Shown one piece after another: positions 22,052-27,905 of a DNA stretch of 27,905 nt. The stretch covers positions 1 through 27,905 of the forward strand of contig JBGTKC010000048.1 in assembly GCA_041744755.1 (NCBI GenBank), in the 5' to 3' direction. Position 1 is the first letter of the stretch. The number at the start of each line of letters is the position of its first letter. Under the pieces are notes generated by a model. The model ran no database searches. It had not been told where the DNA came from and worked only from the letters and a program-made list of their open reading frames with translations. Source of the stretch: CALDTK01 sp041744755. GTDB taxonomy: Bacteria > Bacteroidota > Bacteroidia > Chitinophagales > Saprospiraceae. The translations under genes were made by a program, and so were the position numbers.

Positions 22052-23128
22052 ATGAGCAACCGGAATTTCTACGCCCTCGAGGTGGCCGACCTCCGCGCGG
22101 AGACGGACGATTGCGTGTCCATCGGGCTGCGGGTCCCGGAGGAGCTCCGCGAGACCTTCGCCTACCGGGCCGGGCAGTACCTCACCTTTCGCGCCACGCT
22201 CGGCGGCGAGGAGGTACGGCGCTCCTACAGCCTGTGTTCGGCCCCGTACGAGGCGGAGTGGCGAGTGGCCGTTAAGCTCGTGCCTGATGGAAAGTTTTCG
22301 GGCTACCTCCACCACGAGCTAAAGGCCGGCGATGCGGTGGAGGTCATGCCGCCGATGGGACATTTCCATGCTCCTCAGGCGTGCGTCGACCAGATTACGC
22401 TCTTCGCCGCCGGCAGTGGCATCACGCCCGTGTTTGGCATAGCGAAGCAGGTGCTCGCCACGCAGCCCGAGACCATGGTCACGCTGTTCTACGGCAATCG
22501 CTCCACTTCGGAGATCATTTTCCGCGAGGAGATCGAGGGCCTGAAGAATACGTACCTCCAGCGCTTCCGCGTCTACCACGTCTTAACACGCGAGCACCTA
22601 GGCACGGATCTGTTCTTCGGGCGCATCGACGCGGAAAAGTGTGGGGCCTTCGCCAAAACGCTCTTCCAACCAGCGGCGGTGGACGAATTCTACTTCTGCG
22701 GTCCGGCGCCGATGGTGGAGGCCGGAAGTGCGGTCTTGCGTGAACTCGGTGTGCCGAAACAGAAAATTCACTTCGAGCTCTTCGGTGCGCCGTCGGTGGC
22801 GAAACACGAGAAGGTCGAGCCGCGAACACAGACCACGCGGCAGGCGGACCTCTCGCGGGTGAGGATCACGATCGACGACAAGACCGTCGTCATCGACATG
22901 CTCGACGACGGGAGTCATTTACTGGAAGCGGCGCTGAGCTTCGGGATCGACCTGCCTTACGCTTGTAAGGGCGGCGTCTGCTCTACCTGTAAGTGCAGAG
23001 TGACGAAGGGCGAGGTGGTGATGGACAAGAATTACGCGTTGGAGGAGGACGAGGTGGCGGCGGGGTACGTGCTGAGCTGCCAAACGCGGATGGTGAGCGA
23101 GGAGGTGGCGGTGACGTTTGATGTGTGA
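22052..23128 (+). CDS. PaaE-like FAD/NAD(P)H oxidoreductase with C-terminal [2Fe-2S] ferredoxin domain
   Basis: The protein has 358 residues from the ATG at 22052; an upstream in-frame start at 21998 falls inside the terminator and is rejected. The FNR-type FAD motif RRSYSLCSAP is at 56-65, the NAD(P) site AGSGITPVFG at 120-129, and FYFCGPAPMV at 213-222. The plant-type ferredoxin cysteines are C305, C310, C313 and C343 (CKGGVCSTC then LSCQT). This order matches the PaaE/PaaK reductase of phenylacetyl-CoA epoxidase, but no paa genes are present, so it may donate electrons to another oxygenase or desaturase. AFAKT (199-203) is encoded by a one-mismatch 15-mer copy between the FNR strands. Confidence 0.92.
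   Translation: MSNRNFYALEVADLRAETDDCVSIGLRVPEELRETFAYRAGQYLTFRATLGGEEVRRSYSLCSAPYEAEWRVAVKLVPDGKFSGYLHHELKAGDAVEVMPPMGHFHAPQACVDQITLFAAGSGITPVFGIAKQVLATQPETMVTLFYGNRSTSEIIFREEIEGLKNTYLQRFRVYHVLTREHLGTDLFFGRIDAEKCGAFAKTLFQPAAVDEFYFCGPAPMVEAGSAVLRELGVPKQKIHFELFGAPSVAKHEKVEPRTQTTRQADLSRVRITIDDKTVVIDMLDDGSHLLEAALSFGIDLPYACKGGVCSTCKCRVTKGEVVMDKNYALEEDEVAAGYVLSCQTRMVSEEVAVTFDV
22645..22659 (-). repeat. 15-mer copy, one mismatch (PaaE-like gene)
   Basis: On minus GTTTTGGCGAAGGCC; the sense strand GGCCTTCGCCAAAAC encodes AFAKT, the same pentapeptide, with a silent T-to-C change. Confidence 0.8.
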
Positions 23129-23162
23129 GGATGAGTAATCTAACCCTTGCTCTGCTCACCGC

Positions 23163-24371
23163 TCACGTAAAATATAGTATCCGCCCCGCCCCAAACCTCG
23201 CCTCGATCTCTTCGCCGAACCAGCCCCGCAGCTCCAGCATCTGCTCCTTGCCGTAGACGTACTTCACGCCGCCAAATTTATTGCGCTTCTCGGCGCGGGC
23301 GGTCTCGTCGAGGTCGAGCTGGGTCTTCGGGTACCAATCGAGGAGGACCTCCTTCGAGTTGGGCGTGAAGCGGTGGGTGATGAGTTCGAAGGTGAGGTCG
23401 ACGCCGTCGAAGTCGAGGGCGGCGGCGAGTCGGTCGAGCATGTCGGCGTACGCCACCTCGTATCCGTCGACCGGCATAATCGGGGCGATTACCGCGCCCA
23501 CGGGGTAGCCGCCGCCGCCCTCTGATTTGGGCAAGGCCAGACGGCGCATCGCGTGCAGGCGGGCGGTGAGGTCGGCCGTACCGCCCTCGAGTCTACTGGC
23601 GACCTGCGCGGTGTTGAGGCTGATGCGCGAGCGCGTTCGGCCGTTGTGCTCGATGCCGAGCAGCGGCTCCACGGCATCGTACTTCGTCACCCAGCGCAGG
23701 CGGGCGTGGGGGGTTTTGGCGAAAGCCGCAATCGTCGCACTGAGACTGCCGGTGAGGTGCTCGAGCGCCAGTGGGTCGGTGTAACAGCTAGCCTCGAAGG
23801 TGAGGTCCTCGGGGTGGCGGTGCGAGTCCGCAGGGCGGCGCTTGAGGACGGTGGCGCCGCGCTCGGCGTAGGCGCGCACGTTGTCGTGGATCTCGTCGAG
23901 GTTGGCGTAGATGCGCGTGATCGGCGCGCCGGACAGGCTCCCGGCCAGGTAGCAGTATTGGCAGTGCGCCGGGCAGCCCTTCGCGAGGTGGAACTGGAAG
24001 TCGGCCGAGGGCGGGATCGGGTCGAGCGACATCTGTCCCTTCGGCGCCGTGACCACGGCCAGCAAATCCTTGGCGGAGCGATAGGTCTCGCGCACGTCAC
24101 CCGTCGTTAGATTCGGAAGGCGATCACCACCGAGCACCTCGAAATCCAGGTCGAGACCCTTCAGGCGCTCGGCAATCTGCCGCCCGTGCCGCTCGGCGTA
24201 GGCGCTCTTCGTGAAAAGGATCCGCTTCGGCTTCCAGAGGCGGGCCGGGCGTCCGACCTTGTCGGTCGGCGCGGCAAAATGGGAGTGGGACGCGGCTGCC
24301 GCCTGCGAAATTTGACTGTCGGCCGGGTGGCGACCACTCAGGTGGGGGGCTTCCTCGAGTTTGGTGGGCAT
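23163..24371 (-). CDS. Spore photoproduct lyase (SplB)-like radical SAM protein
   Basis: The protein has 402 residues. The radical SAM cluster motif is C133-x3-C137-x2-C140 in LAKGCPAHCQYCYLAG, the SPL form. Further SPL-like blocks are TFEASCYTDPLALEHLTGSL (split here; Cys196 lies in it), LRWVTKYDAVEPLL and SRISLNTAQV. In Bacillus SPL an H-atom-donor Cys lies in a similar ACTSDP context, so Cys196 may be its equivalent; that alignment is from memory. SPL repairs the thymine dimer typical of spores, but this organism is not expected to sporulate, so the substrate may be another DNA lesion. The N-terminal about 45 residues are low complexity. AFAKT (216-220) is an exact 15-mer copy. Confidence 0.85.
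   Translation of the reverse strand: MPTKLEEAPHLSGRHPADSQISQAAAASHSHFAAPTDKVGRPARLWKPKRILFTKSAYAERHGRQIAERLKGLDLDFEVLGGDRLPNLTTGDVRETYRSAKDLLAVVTAPKGQMSLDPIPPSADFQFHLAKGCPAHCQYCYLAGSLSGAPITRIYANLDEIHDNVRAYAERGATVLKRRPADSHRHPEDLTFEASCYTDPLALEHLTGSLSATIAAFAKTPHARLRWVTKYDAVEPLLGIEHNGRTRSRISLNTAQVASRLEGGTADLTARLHAMRRLALPKSEGGGGYPVGAVIAPIMPVDGYEVAYADMLDRLAAALDFDGVDLTFELITHRFTPNSKEVLLDWYPKTQLDLDETARAEKRNKFGGVKYVYGKEQMLELRGWFGEEIEARFGAGRILYFT
23713..23727 (+). repeat. 15-mer copy, exact (SPL-like gene)
   Basis: GTTTTGGCGAAAGCC on plus; the minus-strand gene reads AFAKT after the helix SATIA and before PHARLRWVTK. Confidence 0.95.
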
Positions 24372-24729
24372 GGTGTGGGAACGTCACGCTAAGCATTCGT
24401 GCTCGCCGTCTACGAAGTCAGGTGTGCAGTTCGCAAAGCCGAGGGCACCATTCATGGTTTCTTGCTGCTTACTGCACGAAAAAAGCTGCTACTTCGTGGC
24501 GCCAGACCAGGATTCCCGATCGTAGATGAAGTAAACACCCCGCCTCCGGATCCGCCAGGCGCCTGCCTTCGGCCGCGGCGCTACCCGCTCCCAGAAGTGA
24601 CATAAGTACACCTTAGCCCCAAAGACACCGGGCCCGACTGGCACCGCCAGCGAAAAGGCCTACCTCATTCGACGCGCAACGTGTAGCAATACGCGTTGCG
24701 CTTTCCTTTGTCTGCACTAAAGCTCGCCT
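24372..24729. other. Divergent intergenic region, no gene seen
   Basis: 358 bp between the SPL-like gene and the sensor kinase, which diverge. A 68-codon ORF (24399-24605, plus) has no recognisable feature. No exact -7 element was found for either gene. The only clear structure is the inverted repeat at 24674-24701. Confidence 0.6.
24674..24701. promoter_or_regulatory. 8-bp inverted repeat upstream of the sensor kinase
   Basis: GCGCAACG (24674-24681) and CGTTGCGC (24694-24701) are perfect arms with a 12-bp spacer, 28 bp before the kinase start. The spacing puts arm centres about 20 bp (two helical turns) apart, which would suit a dimeric regulator, for example the LytTR protein. This is inference only. 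Confidence 0.35.
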
Positions 24730-26787
24730 GTGTCCGTCCGTAAGGGTCTCTTACCGTTCGTGTTCTTCTGGCCGCCGATCCTCGTTTTCGTAAGTGACGC
24801 TCTCGCGCAAGACACTCAGGCCAATCATGCGACCGCAGGGTTAGACATACTTAACGGCAAGAGTCTCGAGATTTTTGCGGACTCCACGTGTACGGTCACG
24901 CTCGCTCAGGTGAGTGACCTACGCTTCTCGTCGACGGCAGGTATCGCCTCCTTCCCGCAGGACCGGGACGTTTGCTACTGGCTCAGGGCCGAGCTCTCCG
25001 TGCCCACGGACCCCGCCGACTCCTCCCCCAGGGAACTCGTCGCCGAGGTGGGCTTCCACGGCTTCGCCACCCTGTACCTGATAGACTCCAGTGGCCTGGT
25101 GGAGACCCACGAGATGGGCAACGACCTGCCCCTCAACCGTCGCGCCTACCCGCACATCTTCGCCAACGCCAACCAGAACGTAGCACCCCTTACAGTACGC
25201 CCCGGTCGGACCTACGAAATCCTCGTCCGCTACGCCAATCCGATGGGTGCGAGCCTCTACGGCACGAATGACGTCCTCGCCCTCCGCTTGGGCGACGGTC
25301 GCGCGCACGATCAATCCGCGCGGTTACACCTTCTACTCTCGGGCCTTATGGTCGGCGGCCTACTGCTGCTCCTGCTCTATCAGGCCGCGCAGTGGACCGT
25401 CTACCGCACGGAGCTCGACGCCACGTACTGCCTGATGCTCCTGGGTCTGCTCACGTTCGTCTGTTACGACGACTACCTGTTTCACGCGGCGTTCTCCGAC
25501 CTGGTCGTGCGCGAACGGTGGCTCTACTTCACGGGGTCTATCGGGCTGCTGGGATTCTTTCGCTTCGCCCAGCTCACGCTCCGGACGGTTGACTTCCGAC
25601 CTAGCCGCGACCGGCTCCTCGGGTGGCTCGTGCTCGGGAAGGCGATCGAGGCGCCGGTGTTTCTGCTGATCATGAGCCTCGAGGCCGACGGCCCGCCGTG
25701 GGTACGCCAGCTGGCCGGCATCATTCCCGAGACCTTCCGCATCACGCTGATCGTAACGCTACTTATGTTTAGCTACGCGGCGGTGAGTCACTTCCGCGCC
25801 AACAGGGATCGCGCTACTTACGCTTTCGTGATCGGCAACCTGTCGCTCGTGCTCGCAGTACTGGTCGTGACGCTGCGCGGCTACCTCACGCCGTTTGCGG
25901 ACTTCCCGCCCGTGTCGCTTTACCTCAGTATCATCACCCCGGGCTTCGCCTACATTATCGAGGGCGGGATCGTCGGGATGGCCCTGTGCTTCGCCTTTGC
26001 CGTGGCGCTCCTCACTAAGGAGCGCGAGGCCCTCCTCGAGAGGGGTTTCAATCGCCGCCTGGCCGAGGTCCGCATGGAGACCCTGCGCTCGCAGATGAAT
26101 CCGCACTTCCTCTTCAACGGCCTCAACTCGATCAAGCTCTTCGTCATCGACAACAAGCCGCGTCTGGCCGGGGACTACCTCTCGCGATTCGCGCGCTTGA
26201 TACGCCTCGTGCTCGAGAACTCCAAGGCGAGCCTCATTCCGCTTTCGCGAGAACTCGAGACGCTCGAGCTGTACCTGCGGCTCGAGAGCCTGCGCTTCGG
26301 GGACAGGCTCAGCTACACCATCACGGTCGATCCGGAGATCGACGGGGAGTTCGTGTACCTCCCACCCACTTTACTGCAGCCCTACGTCGAGAACGCCATC
26401 TGGCACGGGCTCCTCCACCGCCTGGACGGCGAGGGTCGGCTCCGCGTCGAGATCACCAACCGCCCTGATGGCCGCCTCGAGCTCGTGATCGAGGACAACG
26501 GCGTGGGACGTGTCTACGCCAACCAACACCGCAGTGCCACGTCCACGACACATAAGAGTCTCGGCATGCAGATCACCGCCGACCGGATCGCGATGCTGCG
26601 CCAGCACTACGGCTTTGAGGCCACCGTCGAGGTCGCCGATCTCTACCACGCGGACGGCGCCGCGGCCGGTACCCGGGTCACGATCTACCTCACGCCCGGC
26701 ACCCGCCCCATGGACGAGGGTGACGGCGCGGCGGCGGAGGGCTCGGCGGCTAACGTGATGCGTCCACCCGCGAGCCTGCATCTGTGA
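24730..26787 (+). CDS. 7TMR-DISM sensor histidine kinase of the LytS/YehU type
   Basis: The protein has 685 residues from a GTG at 24730, which gives a signal peptide (LLPFVFFWPPILVFVSDALAQ). About 40-190 is a periplasmic beta-rich domain of the DISM type (WLRAELSV, then VRYANPMG). Seven membrane segments lie between about 198 and 425. The His_kinase domain follows: H459 in RSQMNPHFLFNGLNSIK is the phosphorylated His, then PPTLLQPYVENAIWHGL and the ATP-lid motif DNGVGR. A C-terminal tail rich in Ala/Gly is not conserved. It should sense an extracellular ligand, possibly a carbohydrate, and phosphorylate the LytTR regulator 42 bp downstream. The ligand is unknown. It contains no 15-mer copy. 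Confidence 0.93.
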   Translation: MSVRKGLLPFVFFWPPILVFVSDALAQDTQANHATAGLDILNGKSLEIFADSTCTVTLAQVSDLRFSSTAGIASFPQDRDVCYWLRAELSVPTDPADSSPRELVAEVGFHGFATLYLIDSSGLVETHEMGNDLPLNRRAYPHIFANANQNVAPLTVRPGRTYEILVRYANPMGASLYGTNDVLALRLGDGRAHDQSARLHLLLSGLMVGGLLLLLLYQAAQWTVYRTELDATYCLMLLGLLTFVCYDDYLFHAAFSDLVVRERWLYFTGSIGLLGFFRFAQLTLRTVDFRPSRDRLLGWLVLGKAIEAPVFLLIMSLEADGPPWVRQLAGIIPETFRITLIVTLLMFSYAAVSHFRANRDRATYAFVIGNLSLVLAVLVVTLRGYLTPFADFPPVSLYLSIITPGFAYIIEGGIVGMALCFAFAVALLTKEREALLERGFNRRLAEVRMETLRSQMNPHFLFNGLNSIKLFVIDNKPRLAGDYLSRFARLIRLVLENSKASLIPLSRELETLELYLRLESLRFGDRLSYTITVDPEIDGEFVYLPPTLLQPYVENAIWHGLLHRLDGEGRLRVEITNRPDGRLELVIEDNGVGRVYANQHRSATSTTHKSLGMQITADRIAMLRQHYGFEATVEVADLYHADGAAAGTRVTIYLTPGTRPMDEGDGAAAEGSAANVMRPPASLHL

Positions 26788-26829
26788 GCAGTGACCCAAT
26801 CGTAGCTTAGCGCCACAAAAATCGCCCCT

Positions 26830-27612
26830 ATGTCTGCCGAACGACCTTTGCGTGCCGTCATCGTGGACGATGAAGAACACTGCATTAAGACGCTCGCCTG
26901 GGAACTCGAGGCCGCCACGCCCCCCTGCGAACTCATTGGCTCATTTACCGACAGCCAGGTGGCGCTCCGCGAATTGGCCGCACTCGGGGCGGACGTACTC
27001 TTCCTCGACATCGAGATGCCTCGACTCAACGGCTTCGAGCTCCTCACTCAGCTCGAGGCCACGCAGCGCCCCTACCCGCACGTCATCTTCACGACGGCCT
27101 ACAGCGAGTACGCCGTCAAGGCCTTCAAGTACAGCGCCATCGACTACCTCCTGAAGCCGGTAGACCGCGACGAGCTCGACAAGGCCCTCGCGCGCGTGCC
27201 GCATCCCGCGCATCCGGGCGCGGGCCACACCCAGGACCCCACCTTGCTCAAGGTGCTCTTCGACAACATCCACGAGGCCTCCCAGGGGCGCCCCATGCGC
27301 CTCAGCCTGCCGACGAGCGAAGGCTGGGAGCTGGTCAACGTCGACCAAATCGTCCGCTGCCAGAGCGACGGCTCCTACACCGACATCCACTTCGATCCCA
27401 AACGCAAGCTCACCATCTCCCGCAACCTCAAGCAGGTCGAGGAGAGCCTCGCGAGCTCTTCCTTCTACCGCGTGCACAACTCGCACCTCGTCAACCTGCG
27501 TCACGTCAAGCGCTTCCTCCGCCAGGACGGCGGCGTCCTCGTCATGACCGACGATAGTGAAGTCACGGTGTCGAGGAGCCGCAAGGACGAAATCCTCAAC
27601 CTCATCCGCTAG
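26830..27612 (+). CDS. LytTR-family response regulator
   Basis: The protein has 260 residues. The receiver domain (1 to about 120) has D13-D14-E15 and phosphoacceptor D60 in DVLFLDIEMPRLNG, then FTTAYSEYAVKAF and the Lys in YLLKPVDRDEL. A linker follows (about 120-150). The LytTR DNA-binding domain (about 155-260) carries IVRCQSDGSYTDIHF, SSFYRVHNSHLVNLRHVKRF and VTVSRSRKDEIL, all typical. LytTR proteins bind pairs of direct or inverted short repeats in promoters. It forms an operon with the upstream kinase (42 bp) and is its probable partner. Confidence 0.96.
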   Translation: MSAERPLRAVIVDDEEHCIKTLAWELEAATPPCELIGSFTDSQVALRELAALGADVLFLDIEMPRLNGFELLTQLEATQRPYPHVIFTTAYSEYAVKAFKYSAIDYLLKPVDRDELDKALARVPHPAHPGAGHTQDPTLLKVLFDNIHEASQGRPMRLSLPTSEGWELVNVDQIVRCQSDGSYTDIHFDPKRKLTISRNLKQVEESLASSSFYRVHNSHLVNLRHVKRFLRQDGGVLVMTDDSEVTVSRSRKDEILNLIR

Positions 27613-27620
27613 CCTGTCTG

Positions 27621-27905
27621 CTACCGCACCCACTCCCACAGCGCGATGCTCAACGCGGTAGCTACGTTGAACGACGAGATCGCGCCGTACATCGGGAGGT
27701 GCGCCACGTGGTCCGCGGTGGCGAGGACCTCCTGCGGCATCCCGTGGGCCTCGTTGCCGACCACGAGCACACACGGTCGGGGGCCGAGCGCCGCGCGTAC
27801 CTCCCGCAGGTCCACGGACGCAGTCGCGTACTCGACCGCGATGACGGACAGACCGTTTTGGCGAAAGCCCGCCAGCGCCTCCTCCCACAACCGCTGCGAC
27901 CACGC
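27621..27905 (-). CDS. SpoU/TrmH-family RNA 2'-O-methyltransferase, N-terminus cut by window edge
   Basis: Ninety-four codons of the C-terminal SPOUT domain are present, open to the right edge. The motifs are VLVVGNEAHGMPQEVL (motif 2) and LPMYGAISSFNVATALSIALWEWVR (motif 3, given as PMYGAISSFNVATA plus the following helix), which form the SAM-binding trefoil knot and the tail. Family members methylate the ribose 2'-O of tRNA or rRNA. Which nucleoside cannot be told from this part. GFRQN, about 13 residues into the visible part, is an exact 15-mer copy; relatives often have a helix followed by xG(F/Y)xxxA here, so the motif partly fits the fold. It is convergent with the LytTR gene (8-bp gap). 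Confidence 0.9.
   Translation of the reverse strand, partial: AWSQRLWEEALAGFRQNGLSVIAVEYATASVDLREVRAALGPRPCVLVVGNEAHGMPQEVLATADHVAHLPMYGAISSFNVATALSIALWEWVR
27855..27869 (+). repeat. 15-mer copy, exact (SpoU/TrmH gene)
   Basis: GTTTTGGCGAAAGCC on plus; the minus-strand gene reads GFRQN. Confidence 0.95.

Noticed and set aside
24399..24605. 68-codon plus-strand ORF in the gap before the kinase
   Set aside because: No domain, no plausible initiation context, and composition like other chance frames.
988..27869. CRISPR array or transposon as explanation of the 15-mer
   Set aside because: Copies are kilobases apart, on both strands, lack conserved flanks or terminal repeats, and no cas or transposase gene is present.
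26941..27903. Minus-strand ORF (320 codons) over the LytTR gene
   Set aside because: It is antisense to a complete LytTR regulator and overlaps the SpoU gene in the wrong frame.

Overview
The window looks like chromosomal DNA from a GC-rich member of the Bacteroidota, most likely of the Saprospiria/Lewinella or Rhodothermia kind. The evidence is the gene content: an OstA-like protein, a BatE-like TPR/SH3 protein, a DUF4293 membrane protein, an exbB/unknown/exbD/exbD cluster, a YpdA-type flavoprotein, a 7TM sensor kinase paired with a LytTR regulator, and bacterial GH3 and spore-photoproduct-lyase-like proteins. Shine-Dalgarno sequences are largely absent, and several genes are preceded by TAnnTTTG/TAnnTTCG, the Bacteroidota -7 element. 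The exact genus is inference. I see no insertion sequence, prophage, CRISPR array or plasmid gene. This is dense core genome.

Layout. 1-4883 (minus): ftsK, lolA-like, and a GH3 protein cut by the left edge, with a 440-bp spacer holding G-rich tandem repeats and hairpins. 5083-8886: a thiamine-binding-like small protein, a secreted M28 peptidase with PDZ domain, an SSAT-like acetyltransferase, a polyprenyl synthetase and a single-domain response regulator, on alternating strands. 8959-13479: ypdA, running tail-to-tail into a BatE-like gene that is translationally coupled to an OstA-like gene, then DUF4293. 13552-16761 (minus): tRNA-Ser(GGA), exbB, a 4-TM protein, exbD, exbD, a strong hairpin, and a third exbD that is a paralogue of the first. 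17014-20644 (minus): sucA and tatD. 20845-23128 (plus): HAD hydrolase, rpsT with promoter and terminator, and a PaaE-like flavodoxin-reductase/[2Fe-2S] protein. 23163-24371 (minus): SPL-like radical SAM protein. 24730-27612 (plus): sensor kinase and LytTR regulator. 27621-27905 (minus): SpoU/TrmH methyltransferase cut by the right edge.

The outstanding signal is not a gene. The 15-mer GTTTTGGCGAAAGCC occurs exactly ten times in this 27.9-kb window, on both strands (about 5x10^-5 expected by chance). There are two further copies with one mismatch and several more degenerate ones. Copies sit one per gene inside otherwise unrelated coding sequences, where they are read as AFAKT, GFRQN or VLAKA. 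Two copies are intergenic, one of them abutting the rpsT -7 element. The core GCGAAAGC is a sequence known to form an unusually stable single-stranded DNA mini-hairpin. The pattern resembles DNA-uptake sequences or HIP1 far more than a transposon. I regard it as the candidate undescribed system in this window.
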